Below are positions 31,901-42,189 of a stretch of DNA of 54,537 nucleotides, one piece after another (position 1 is the stretch's first letter; each line of letters opens with the position of its first letter). The translations under genes were made by a program, and so were the position numbers. This DNA comes from Plasmopara viticola (Eukaryota; Oomycota; Peronosporomycetes; Peronosporales; Peronosporaceae). The stretch spans positions 189,580 to 244,116 of the forward strand of contig MBPM02000099.1 in assembly GCA_001695595.3 (NCBI GenBank), read 5' to 3'. The notes beneath the pieces were generated by a model. That model was not told the origin of the DNA and did not search any database. It was given only the letters and a program-made list of their open reading frames with translations.

Positions 31901-34900
31901 GCAAGCGAAGTGTTTGCAAATCTCTTGACTGCACCAAAAGAGTCAGTACACGTCACAGTGATTGACAAGGCCCCCACATCACTTGTTGTACAGAGAGGAA
32001 GAGCGATAGCCGGCTTATGCCACCGACTAACGACGGTTTATCATAAGCTCTTCAACACAATATGTTGGTAGAGCAGGTGCGTGGAAACTGTAATCAAGAA
32101 CTTATAATAAAGCCCAACGACTTAAGCAATATTTTCAGCTACTATATAGCGGTGTAGAGCTTTCAAATGACAATGACAATTGTATAGGTAATCGATATCG
32201 AAGTAAGCGCGAACTGCCCGTGCACTATCGACATGGTATCTTACGTTTATAAAGAAGTATCTTCTGTCCAGCCATAGCGAACCACCAGAATTGGGAAAGG
32301 CATTTTTACCGCCACATCACGAGGTGCAACTGCTCGTACACATAGAGCAATTCCAAAAGCGCATACCGCACTCGTATGCTTAAAGTTGTGAGTCTGCCTA
32401 TTTTCGTCTGATAAATTGTTTTTATTTGGTAGTCGTCCCTGTATACGTTTTGAAAGGACTGCCACTTTATGCGGAGGTTAAAATTGTTGGACGACCTCAG
32501 ATCAGTTCCATCTACTTTTTAAGGGTGCAATCGCTAAGTTCAACTCCCCAAGCGTCACGTGGACAGACGCAATATAGCTAAACCCAAGCGTATAATCACT
32601 CGTTTTAAGAGCCGAAATACTGTCAAGTTTGGGGAAATGTCGTTGTCCACCTGAGAAGTCTTTTTATCAGCATTAGTGATGCGAAAGCTTCATTGTTTGA
32701 CAGGGATTGGCTCGATACAGGCCCGCCTCACCCCAGCAACACTTGCCCATAGCTTCATTGCTGGATCCAAGCCATCTCCCGCTATAAAATACTCTTATAT
32801 TAACTTTGAGGTGATAAAATTACCAAAGTGTCATATCAACACACGTACACTCCTTAAACTTTCGTGGCATCAGAACGCAGTTGGCAATGAAGAGTTGCGG
32901 CTGCGACCACAAGTCACTTACCAAGGTCTCTGCGTGACGAGGGAATTCCAAATCAATCTCAGTAAATTCTACAGTCATGGTACAACATTCAGGTTCTATC
33001 TTATTTGGTTTTTCATTAATTTACGCTATTACAGGTTCATTGAATTTTCATAATATTTTGTTATTACTAACAAATATATATTTTTTCTTTGGCTTCTTTC
33101 TCGACAAAATTTTCGGCAGGGGTATACTTAAATCACATCAGAGATGTTGTTTGTGCTACGCGTGAGAGCGGTCTATACGCCAACCTGAAGAAGTGCATGC
33201 CTGATGCGCCTCCCGGGTTGCTATGTAAGCAATACCGGTGTACGTACTAATTCAAAGAAATCCGTTATTTTTTATTACCGGCCAAAAACCAAAAGCAAAT
33301 TTGAAATACGTAAGTGGTTTTGGCGGAATTCTTACGAGGACTTTCACACGAGAAATGCGTTTGATTGATCCTATCGCCGTCATCCCTGCTTGAAAAAGGT
33401 GTTACATGGTCGTAGTGTACCGAAAAATCGATGTCGTGAAGAGAAGTTAGATGGAAACGTCAACCTTGTCGCTTTCAAATGTCTGTCACATCGTCTGGGA
33501 CGCAAGCAGCTTCGCCATTAGATATGATACAGTGCGATTCGATGAAGATGATAAAGAGCACGTTGCGAGCTAAAGCTTGATATGAGAAAGTTCTCGATAC
33601 ATGACAAGAAACTTTATGCCATTTGCTACACTATGATTGAGTTTAGAGTGTTTCTTTCGGCAAGCGACACTCACTACAAAAACTAATCACGCATCGCCGA
33701 GAAAAGTGCAAAAATGCTTCGTTGTCTTTCAGTGCATGTCTCGGTGGCGCTCATTCTAACCGTAGTAATATCATGTAGTTTGCAAGACGTGAAAGAATAA
33801 CGAATCAGCTGGTGCTTTTTTAAATGCACCCAAATTATGACCCGCGACAAGGCCTGTAAAATCCTTTATCTATCGACGAGGCCGACGAAGATCTTAATTG
33901 CGCATCCTGAATGTCATCAGGTTCGAATCTGACGAGCGTATCTCCAGTAATATTCTGCAATACTAAATAACGGCAGCGTATCGGTTCGACACAGCCCACA
34001 CCAACATTTTCAAATGCTTGCGCATACGCTAAAGACGCTGGACAACTTCTACCTGCACAAAAGAAGTCGGACAAGCAGTGGTGACGGAATCGGCGCGCAA
34101 CATGCGTATAAATCCCGGAATGAGATGTTCTACCCCACGGTGTGGAGGACAATAACGTTAGTGACATCCTTGTGTACGATGAGATAAAGAATACGCGCAA
34201 ATTTATTCTAGTGCTATCATCTCAACGCAAAAAACTATCTATCTGTAAGGTGGACGCTCGTAACGACATTGATGTCCGTGCAAAAGTTATTCACATACAG
34301 CATGGCAAGCCAGAAGGCGGTCATTTGGGCCGCAATGACTTTTGCGGTAGTATTGTGCGATTTCTACTGGCCTCCCCTACATGAGTGGTGGGTCCGTTTC
34401 TATAAAATTGTCGGCGTGTAAAACTATCGCACTCCTAGTTGGTCGGTATTTCCGCCTACTATCTAATATGCAAAGTAGTTTTTGTGCTTGAGAATGTATT
34501 CAGCAATATGTCTTAGTCGCAAATTTAACGGTTGCGGATGATACCGCGGTGCAGTTCTCTGACGCTGTCTCTCAAAACATCACAGTCTGCTGAGATCCCC
34601 GAACAAAGGATACATTTGGCCCCAGACCTTAGTTGGAAACGCCGTGGGTTGCGACGACGAGAGCTCGTCTTTTTTGCTTTAGTGCATTGACCACCATTGT
34701 GTACGACAATAAAATGTGTACACGGGAAACATTATGGGTAGTGTCTACAGCACCAATGTTGGCACCGGTAAGCATGAGCTTTTAATACCCGCCCTCCAGT
34801 GGAAAGCCTTCTGCATTTGTTGAATGGTGCACGGCAAATTGAGCCGAGACGGGGATTTTCGTCAGTAAATAATGGAATTTGACCTCGTGACGCGTAATCA

Positions 34901-35120
34901 GCGTTATTGGGGGTGAGCTCCATTTAAGGTAAACCACACTCAATATAGAAGATAACACAGTGTAAGTACATATTATATTGAGCACGGTATAAGCGTACTT
35001 CAGGATGTGCAGTCGCTTACACTAAGAGTTTGGTAATCAGTTCGAGACTTAACAATGCCAACATTACACGGCCCCGTCCGCAGCGCACCAAAGGCATGGT
35101 GCTCCAATTGACGAAGACCA
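28966..35120. other. gene-poor AT-rich stretch, no gene supported
   Basis: Several 60-150 codon open frames (for example 30478..30942 +, 32676..33053 +, 33835..34200 -) start at TTG or GTG, or lack any recognisable motif. I see old transposon-like or viral-like scraps but cannot assign any. Confidence 0.35.
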
Positions 35121-35190
35121 ACTCTGTGGTTTAAGTGGTAGATCACTCGACTCGGGATCGGAAAGTATTTGGTACAATGCCCATGCAATC
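35121..35190 (+). tRNA. tRNA-Pro(CGG)-like degenerate tRNA or tRNA-derived element
   Basis: The A-box and D-arm segment GTTTAAGTGGTAGATCAC is followed by an anticodon arm TCGACTCGGGATCGG, whose loop CTCGGGA would place CGG (Pro). The B-box position has GGTACAATGCC (consensus GGTTCRANNCC), two bases off, and acceptor pairing is poor. It is probably a pseudogene or SINE head, not a working tRNA. Confidence 0.4.
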
Positions 35191-35585
35191 CGTATTGAGG
35201 CAGGTGGATACAGTGCAGGTGCGACTGCTCTTGTGAATGGGCTACTGAAAAAGTTCCATAGTGTAATAGGGTGGAAACAGATTCACTTGATTTTTTGGGC
35301 AAAACTTCCTCCTAAAACTGAATGATGTGTGTTATTAGCCTTCTTTTGGTCAAGGAGCCTTCAAAATCCTATAATCTGCAAGATCTTGTACTAATTTATA
35401 TACGTCTCTGCTGCAATACTTTAGTGATCGTATCCTTTGCGATAAGGGCAGTGTCATGGTATGAGATGAAAAGAGTGGTAGGATAGGTACGAGAAAAAAT
35501 TGGAATGATGGGTACGAGCTCTGCACTGTCCAAATTGGGCTGGGAAAATATCCTATTGCGCACGGCTGGCAGAGTGCAAAAAATC

Positions 35586-38333
35586 ATGCTTTACTCACTC
35601 GTCCTCGGCCTTGCGGGGGTTGGCGCACAGCTCTCTGTGGCTGCGCTGGAAGTGAGTATCTGTGGCGACGCCACGTATGCGCTGGTCGAGTCGCGAGGAG
35701 CGATTTGCTCAGGCGTCGGTACTGCACCTGCCGGCACGGCGTGCCCAGTGCGAAGCGACGTGGCAGTGACAGCCTGTAATGCCCAACTCCCGTCCTATCG
35801 TAACGGATCCTGCGTGGCACCCGAAGACGCCGAGTGCCGCATGGTCCAAGGCTCCACTTGGGTTTGTGTGTTGCCATCCATTGGATGCGGCGACGACAGT
35901 GGCACGCCAGCGGCCACCATTGTGCCGACTAAAGAAGGTAAAAGCTGTCCGACGTGGGCGTTTGACGAAGGGACGGACGTGGTGGAAAGCATTGATACGA
36001 GCACTTCCTTTGACGGGAATGAGGACTACGATCCGAGCTGGTTCGTGCAAACCACGACGGTGGCAGATTTATACGACTGCGGCGAAACACCGGTCACGCC
36101 AGTCACGCCGGTCACGCCGACGACAGTAACTTGGACGCCAGAGCCTACAGAGGAGCCGACGACGGCACCTGCGACTCCAGAACCTATGGAGCAGTCTACG
36201 ACAGCACCTCGGACGCCAGAGCCTACAGAGGTGCCGACGACGGCACCCTGGACGCCAGAGCCTACAGAGGAGCCGACGACGGCGCTTTGGACGCCAGAGC
36301 CTACAGAGGGGCCGACGACGGCGCCCTGGACGCCAGAGCCTACAGAGGGGCCTACGACAGAACCTTGGACGCCAGAGCCTACGATAGCACCTTCGACGCC
36401 AATGCCTACAGAGGTACCGACGACGGCACCCGCGACTCCGGAGCCGACGACAGCACCTTGGACGCTAGAGCCTACAGAGGTACCGACGACGGCACCTGCG
36501 ACTCCAGAGCCTACGACAGCACCTTGGACGCCAGAGCCTACAGAGGAGCCGACGACGGCACCTTGGACGCCTGAGCCTTCAGAGGAGCCGACGACGGCGC
36601 CCTGGACGCCAGAGCCTACAGAGGGGCCGACGACAGCACCTTGGACGCCAGAGCCTTTAGAGCCGACGACGGCACCCTGGACGCCAGAGCCTACAGAGGA
36701 GCCTACGACGGCACCTTGGACGCCAGAGCCTTCAGAGGAGCCGACGACGGCACCCTGGACGCCAGAGCCTACGATAGCACCTTGGACGCTACAGCCTACA
36801 GAGGTACCGACGACGGCACCTGCGACTCCAGAGCCTTCGACAGCACCTTGGACGCCAGAGCCTACAGAGGAGCCGACGACGGCACCCTGGACGCCAGAGC
36901 CTTCAGAGGAGCCTACGACAGCACCTTGGACGCCAGAGCCTTTAGAGGAGCCGACGACGGCACCCTGGACGCCAGAGCCTACAGAGGAGCCGACGACGGC
37001 ACCCTGGACGCCTGAGCCTTCAGAGGAGCCGACGACAGCACCTTGGACGCCAGAGCCTTTAGAGCCGACGACGGCACCCTGGACGCCAGAGCCTACAGAG
37101 GAGCCTACGACGGCACCTTGGACGCCAGAGCCTACGATAGCACCTTGGACGCTACAGCCTACAGAGGTACCGACGACGGCACCTGCGACTCCAGAGCCTT
37201 CGACAGCACCTTGGACGCCAGAGCCTACAGAGGAGCCGACGACGGCACCCTGGACGCCAGAGCCTTCAGAGGAGCCTACGACAGCACCTTGGACGCCAGA
37301 GCCTTTAGAGGAGCCGACGACGGCACCCTGGACGCCAGAGCCTACAGAGGAGCCGACGACGGCACCCTGGACGCCAGAGCCTACAGAGGAGCCGACGACG
37401 GCACCTTGGACGCCAGAGCCTTTAGAGCCGACGACGGCACCCTGGACGCCAGAGCCTACAGAGGAGCCTACGACGGCACCTTGGACGCCAGAGCCTACAG
37501 AGGAGCCGACGACGGCACCTTGGACGCCAGAGCCTACAGAGGAGCCGACGACGGCACCCTGGACGCCAGAGCCTACAGAGGAGCCGACGACGGCACCTTG
37601 GACGCCAGAGCCTTCAGAGGAGCCGACGACGGCACCCTGGACACCAGAGCCTACAGAGGAAACTACGACAGCACCTTGGACGCCAGAACCTTTTGAGCAG
37701 TCTACAACAGCACCATATACGCCAGAGCCTACAGAGGAGCCGACGACGGTACCTTGGACACCAGAGCCTACAGACGAACCTACGACAGCACCCTGGACGC
37801 CAGAACCTTTTGAGCAGTCTACGACAGCACCATATACGCCAGAGCCTACAGAGGAGCCTACGACTGCACCTTGGACGCCAGAGCCTACAGAGGAGCCGAC
37901 GACGGTACCTGCGACTCCAGAGCCTACGACAGCACCTTGGACGCCAGAGCCTATAGAGCAGTCTACGCCAGAGCCTTCAGAGGAGCCGACGACTGCACCC
38001 TGGACACCAGAGCCTACAGGGGAACCTACGACAACACCCTGGACGCCAGAGCCTACAGAGCAGTCCACGACACCACCTGTGACATCAGAGCCTACAGAGG
38101 AGCCTACGACTGCACCTTGGACGCCAGAGCCTACAGAGGAGCCTACGACAGCACCTGCGACGCCAGGACCTACAGGGGAGCAACCCACGACAGTACCTGC
38201 GACACCGTGCCCTACGGAGATGCCCACGACGGCACCTTCAACGCCAGGGCCTACAGAAAGTCCAACCTTGACGCCTAACGGGGAAGAGTCCACGACGGCA
38301 CCAGCGACCCATCTACGCCAGCCAAAAGGTTAA
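35586..38333 (+). CDS. secreted mucin-like Thr/Pro/Glu repeat protein
   Basis: ATG 35586 is preferred over 35505 because it starts directly with a signal peptide (hydrophobic residues ~2-20: [19 protein letters not shown]). The secreted part has an N-terminal domain with ten cysteines (~25-195; CGD, CSG, CPV, CNA, CVA, CRM, CVL, CGD, CPT, CGE) and a VTPVTP spacer. It then carries about 700 residues of a 13-residue repeat, mostly [13 protein letters not shown] with variants ([23 protein letters not shown]). Thr/Pro density predicts heavy O-glycosylation. Phytophthora cyst-germination acidic-repeat (CAR) proteins, which coat germinating cysts, are the nearest kind I know, though their repeat differs. 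The frame ends [11 protein letters not shown] at 38333, but if one C were missing from the CCC run near 38316 it would continue [17 protein letters not shown] to a TAG at 38405..38407, a more natural end. No GPI or membrane signal is seen. Confidence 0.85.
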   Translation: MLYSLVLGLAGVGAQLSVAALEVSICGDATYALVESRGAICSGVGTAPAGTACPVRSDVAVTACNAQLPSYRNGSCVAPEDAECRMVQGSTWVCVLPSIGCGDDSGTPAATIVPTKEGKSCPTWAFDEGTDVVESIDTSTSFDGNEDYDPSWFVQTTTVADLYDCGETPVTPVTPVTPTTVTWTPEPTEEPTTAPATPEPMEQSTTAPRTPEPTEVPTTAPWTPEPTEEPTTALWTPEPTEGPTTAPWTPEPTEGPTTEPWTPEPTIAPSTPMPTEVPTTAPATPEPTTAPWTLEPTEVPTTAPATPEPTTAPWTPEPTEEPTTAPWTPEPSEEPTTAPWTPEPTEGPTTAPWTPEPLEPTTAPWTPEPTEEPTTAPWTPEPSEEPTTAPWTPEPTIAPWTLQPTEVPTTAPATPEPSTAPWTPEPTEEPTTAPWTPEPSEEPTTAPWTPEPLEEPTTAPWTPEPTEEPTTAPWTPEPSEEPTTAPWTPEPLEPTTAPWTPEPTEEPTTAPWTPEPTIAPWTLQPTEVPTTAPATPEPSTAPWTPEPTEEPTTAPWTPEPSEEPTTAPWTPEPLEEPTTAPWTPEPTEEPTTAPWTPEPTEEPTTAPWTPEPLEPTTAPWTPEPTEEPTTAPWTPEPTEEPTTAPWTPEPTEEPTTAPWTPEPTEEPTTAPWTPEPSEEPTTAPWTPEPTEETTTAPWTPEPFEQSTTAPYTPEPTEEPTTVPWTPEPTDEPTTAPWTPEPFEQSTTAPYTPEPTEEPTTAPWTPEPTEEPTTVPATPEPTTAPWTPEPIEQSTPEPSEEPTTAPWTPEPTGEPTTTPWTPEPTEQSTTPPVTSEPTEEPTTAPWTPEPTEEPTTAPATPGPTGEQPTTVPATPCPTEMPTTAPSTPGPTESPTLTPNGEESTTAPATHLRQPKG
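36130..38270. repeat. 39 bp coding minisatellite with ~400 bp higher-order repeat
   Basis: Basic unit of about 39 bp (ACGCCAGAGCCTACAGAGGA plus 19 bases) repeated some 50 times, with 26 bp short units where TEE is skipped. A block starting near 36641 recurs near 37043, about 402 bp on, with the same order of variants ([25 protein letters not shown]). This shows segmental duplication on top of unit-by-unit expansion. Confidence 0.9.
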
Positions 38334-38599
38334 TACCAACCCCAGAAGCGCCTATGAGCCAAACAGAACCTCCTGACGTAGTACTATCAGACTGTAAAGC
38401 TCACTAGGTCGTTCGGAAAGTACGGCGTTATGACTTTAAACAGGATTTGCCGATAAACCATTTGTCGATTCTTGCTGGTAGAAAGTTTAATACACTTCCG
38501 AGATGCATTTTCTTTACTATGTAGATGTCGGAATGTACTTGCCTTAATTATTACTTCGATAGCCGTCGTTGATTTAGAAAATTGCTAAAACTTTCTTGT

Positions 38600-38911
38600 A
38601 TTGTATTGTATTACGTTATCGCGTTGCCAAGTTATGCACGTGCTAGGCTCTATGGCTAGTCCACGGCATAGAGTGGTGTCCGCATACGTCGGGTCTCATT
38701 CGGCGGGCAGTGCAGCCAGCACCGAGGTCGTGAGGGTCTTCCATTATTTTGTTTACTCTGACTTGGTAAAAGCCCAGATGGCGCCCTGGTGCTAGAGACC
38801 GTCGCGTCGAGGGTGAGACTCGTTAGAGACCTGCAGATGCCCGAGAGCACCTACCCGAAGCGCGCGAGCATTTAGTCCCCGCGCTTGGAAGGAGGGCGTC
38901 ACCCCAACCTT
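38600..38911. repeat. dispersed ~310 bp repeat, copy 1
   Basis: Begins in a TTGTA/TATTG-rich stretch and ends at CACCCCAACCTT. It is nearly identical to 43361..43678 in the same orientation, apart from a few substitutions and 1-3 nt indels. GC-rich relative to its surroundings. No coding content, TG...CA ends or target-site duplication are clear. It could be a solo LTR or SINE-like element. Confidence 0.85.
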
Positions 38912-39040
38912 AGGACTTTCTTGAATCATAATAAATCAGAGACTAGGTACCGGTAAAGCACCTATGCCCTAACCGGTTTTTTTTCTTTCAAGCATATATC
39001 CAACCTCGACTCCATCGACTCTTGAAACGTTCCAGACAAC

Positions 39041-41224
39041 ATGAAGCTTCATCTCTCCTCCTTCTTTTTGCTTTCCTTACTTTTATCACTATCATACATG
39101 CTACCATCGCACCATGTAATTGCAGCAGGAAAGGTGAAAAACGTTCGACTAGTAGCGAATGCGCATCCAACGCATTGGGCGAGAGGTCCCCGCGCGGCCC
39201 CAGGGTTGCAACTGTCGTTACGTGTGGCTTTACATCCTCATAAAAGTGATGGTCTATTGAACGACCTTGTCATCGCTGTGACGGACCCTGCATCATCACT
39301 TTACGGACAGTATCTGACAAGCCCGGAGCAACTTCCGATGCACTTTAAACCATCGAACGCCAGTCTCCAGACTTTCCTTCAAGTCTTACACGACGTCAAA
39401 GATGTGCAAGCTGAGCCAATGGATAGTGTCCAAGATTTCTGGCACGTCAAGCTCTCTGTAGCTGCAGCTGAGCGTCTTTTTAGTACTACATTGTTCCACT
39501 TTACACACCAAAAGCGCTCCGAGCTGTCGGTAGTGCGTCCTCATGGAAGTTTTAGTCTTCCGCACGAAATTAACACAATCATTGCCTATATCGATGGACT
39601 CGAGAAACTTCCTTCTGACATGCAAGCCGAAGTTATGCATCAAGAGGTTGACGATGACACGGACCCGCGTTTAGGACCGCACCAGCCATTTGCGGACGAT
39701 TTTCAATATATTCTTGAAGGAGCCACCCCTGCGGTGATTCGGCAACAATATGACATTCCAGAAGTCATTTTTGTCAACAATTCAAATAGTCGGGTAGCCG
39801 ACAAGTCTCAAGTGAATCGTACCAAGCTTGTCGTGGGTACATTTCTGCACGAATTCTACAATGAGCACGATTTGCATCAATTCTTGCGTACAATTGACGG
39901 TCAATCTGAGCCGATCAAGATGCCTCACACTAGTGGTCAATGCACTTCCGATTATCCAACTGGAGAAGCGTCTTTGGATGTCCAAGTCGCTGCTGCACTT
40001 ACAGGCCATGACCACGGCGATGCTTCCGATGTAGAAATGGTGTGTTATACGCAATTGCGCGATTCAAATCGGAAGTTTGCCGCCGACAATCAAGAGCCAT
40101 TCTTGACTTTTTTGCGCCATGTGAACGCAATGCAACCGCGTCCTTCTGTGGTCTCGATCAGTTACTCGGATGATGAGTGTGGTGTACCCACTTCGTATGC
40201 CACAGTTGTGAATCGAGAGCTCATGAAAGCGGCCCTAGGTGGCATTTCCATCCTCGTGTCTGCGGGGGACCATGGCGTCCAAGGCAGCCCGTTGGCGCAA
40301 ATGTTTTGCAACATTTCGAGTTGCAATAAGTTCATTACCATGTTTCCGGCCTCTTCTCCTTATGTCACTGCAGTTGGAGCGACAACAATTGCCACAGAAG
40401 CAAAGCGTGGCAACCAGTGGAAGGAAACCGTGACTTCGACTAGGGACCCCCGTGCACTCATTACTTCTGGTGGCGGCTTTAGTGATCTCTACGATATGCC
40501 AGAGTACCAGCACAAAGCAGTGGCTTCCTACTTGGCATTTGCAAACTCGACTGGTCTCTCGCCGTTCTTTCGAACAAGTGGAAGAGCGTTGCCAGATGTC
40601 GCGGCAGTGGGCCACGCCTTTCCTGTAGTGGTCAATGGCAAAGTGAATGCCATGGACGGCACGTCTGTCTCGGCTCCCGTGTTGGCTTCGATGATTTTGT
40701 TGCTAAATCGCGCGTTGCCTCAGTTGCCGCCTCTTGGGTTTCTCAATCCACTTTTTTATCGATTAAATGACGTGTGTCCACATGTGTTTGCGGATATTAC
40801 CCAAGGCAACATTGCGTGTGGGTTAAAAGGAATGACTTGTTGCAAGCGAGGACATAGTGCCATCAAGGGATGGGATGCAGCGTCAGGCCTCGGGACGCTT
40901 CGCTTTTCGACAATGCTCAAAGAATTACCCGATTGTTTGACTCGAATGAAAGTTGATGACTTGACGATGACGAAGGAAATCGCGGAGATGTTGCTGAAGA
41001 AGGAATCGGATGCGATTTATGACACGAAATGGACACCTGGTGTCGAATGGACTACTGAACTCTTCGGTATTGTTGGCTTAATTGGCGCGATCTGTTTGAT
41101 TGCTGTCTTTGTTTCTCTGCGCAAAAAACTCTTTACGGATTCGGGCGAAACCCAGCGACATAATTCGAAGCGGTATGGGTCTTGTGCTCCGAACGATTCA
41201 GCCCGCGAGTATCTGCTTTCTTAA
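39041..41224 (+). CDS. sedolisin-family tripeptidyl-peptidase (TPP1/CLN2-like), membrane-anchored
   Basis: S53 serine-carboxyl peptidase that removes N-terminal peptides at acid pH. 727 aa, single exon. Signal peptide ~1-29 (MKLHLSSFFLLSLLLSLSYM...); pro-kumamolisin-type prodomain ~35-200; catalytic domain ~225-630. Visible residues: E309 and D313 in GEASLDVQ (catalytic acid pair), D410 in SAGDHG (oxyanion Asp) and S542 in DGTSVSAPV (nucleophile, consensus SGTSxSxP). The calcium site is suggested by FADITQGN (~583-590) and GWDAASGLG (~610-618). Several N-x-S/T sites suggest glycosylation. Unlike soluble human TPP1 (563 aa) it has a C-terminal transmembrane helix (~673-694, FGIVGLIGAICLIAVFVSL) followed by a basic cytoplasmic tail, so it should sit in the plasma, vacuolar or endosomal membrane with the protease outside or in the lumen. 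Intact and probably functional. Confidence 0.93.
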   Translation: MKLHLSSFFLLSLLLSLSYMLPSHHVIAAGKVKNVRLVANAHPTHWARGPRAAPGLQLSLRVALHPHKSDGLLNDLVIAVTDPASSLYGQYLTSPEQLPMHFKPSNASLQTFLQVLHDVKDVQAEPMDSVQDFWHVKLSVAAAERLFSTTLFHFTHQKRSELSVVRPHGSFSLPHEINTIIAYIDGLEKLPSDMQAEVMHQEVDDDTDPRLGPHQPFADDFQYILEGATPAVIRQQYDIPEVIFVNNSNSRVADKSQVNRTKLVVGTFLHEFYNEHDLHQFLRTIDGQSEPIKMPHTSGQCTSDYPTGEASLDVQVAAALTGHDHGDASDVEMVCYTQLRDSNRKFAADNQEPFLTFLRHVNAMQPRPSVVSISYSDDECGVPTSYATVVNRELMKAALGGISILVSAGDHGVQGSPLAQMFCNISSCNKFITMFPASSPYVTAVGATTIATEAKRGNQWKETVTSTRDPRALITSGGGFSDLYDMPEYQHKAVASYLAFANSTGLSPFFRTSGRALPDVAAVGHAFPVVVNGKVNAMDGTSVSAPVLASMILLLNRALPQLPPLGFLNPLFYRLNDVCPHVFADITQGNIACGLKGMTCCKRGHSAIKGWDAASGLGTLRFSTMLKELPDCLTRMKVDDLTMTKEIAEMLLKKESDAIYDTKWTPGVEWTTELFGIVGLIGAICLIAVFVSLRKKLFTDSGETQRHNSKRYGSCAPNDSAREYLLS

Positions 41225-42189
41225 TAAATTGACCAAACATTGACGAATTGCTCTATGATAACGGCTCTCTTCGGTATAGTTTAAGTTTGTTATTGTTTCT
41301 TACACTATCTCGTCTTGATAGTGCCCTGTCGTCTATTCTTTCATGCAAACTACTTTGCTTTGTATCAAAGAAATGCATGTGCTGTTGCCATGTAGCACAC
41401 CAGTTGAGCGATCAGAGCTCGTGGGTGATATCATGATAGTCGAAGAGTTTCTCCATTGATGCACTCTAAGGAAGATCAAAGAAAAAAATGGCTTGTACAA
41501 ATCAATCTCCATCGACAAACGTCGATTGACAAAGTCGAAAGCTTTTTCGAGCTTTAAACACTCGAATGAGAGCCGAGCAAGATATACTTGATGTCACGAT
41601 AAATAGCTTTTGAGACGAGCAAGCCCCATCAAATTTGCAGAGCGACGGCAGCGACAATTGGCTCTGTACTGACCTCATCTTCACCGTGAAATCACTTTAC
41701 AGGAGTAAAGCACAATACTCGAGCACGACACTTAGCGCGCGATCTTGAAGTAAGTACGATGAACGCCCACGATTTGTTCGCTCAAAGTGTAGTACAGAAG
41801 CGCAATTAGTAGTTGGTCGCGCCCCGGACATTAATAACCACTTAAAAAGCTTACAATACTTTGATTGAGGCATGTGCATTTGTGCAAAGCTGCCTCAACC
41901 GATCCTGCATGCTACACATATTGTGACACCGCCACACGTTCGTCATCTTGAGCTTCCAACTGTTTGTAAGAAATCACACCCCAACGATTGATCCGGAGAC
42001 CGCCTTTGTAGAAAACGGTCTCTTCAGTTTCACTTGCAGCGATAAACTCGCCGTAATTGTCGTCAGCCAAAGGCCGGACGCCTTGAATTGACGTCTCATC
42101 TTCACACCTTACCTCCAGTTTCAACAATGACAGACGACTCTTAATTCAAAAATGCTGCTCTATTTCACTTTCAACTACAAAGCATTTTC
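41225..42189. other. interval between convergent TPP1-like and PACRG genes
   Basis: A minus-strand open frame at 41912..42127 has protein-like composition (DDNYGEFIAASETEETVFYK then GGLRINRWGVISYKQLEAQD). It begins at TTG with a stop upstream. I could not splice it to PACRG in frame, so it may be a terminal exon of an unseen gene or a remnant. The rest shows nothing. Confidence 0.35.

Noticed and set aside
33905..33945. GGTTCGAATC B-box-like sequence
   Set aside because: The T-stem does not pair and no A-box is present at the right distance on either strand.
35505..35585. Earlier ATG for the mucin-like gene
   Set aside because: It would place 27 non-hydrophobic residues before a clear signal peptide, blocking its recognition.
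36131..38278. Long [17 protein letters not shown] open frames in the other forward frames
   Set aside because: By-product of a stop-free repeat whose unit is a multiple of three; no start context or signal peptide.
36026..38293. 755-codon antisense open frame of Gly/Ser/Val repeats
   Set aside because: It is the complement of the 39 bp repeat of the mucin-like gene. The gene strand has the signal peptide, Cys domain and natural composition.
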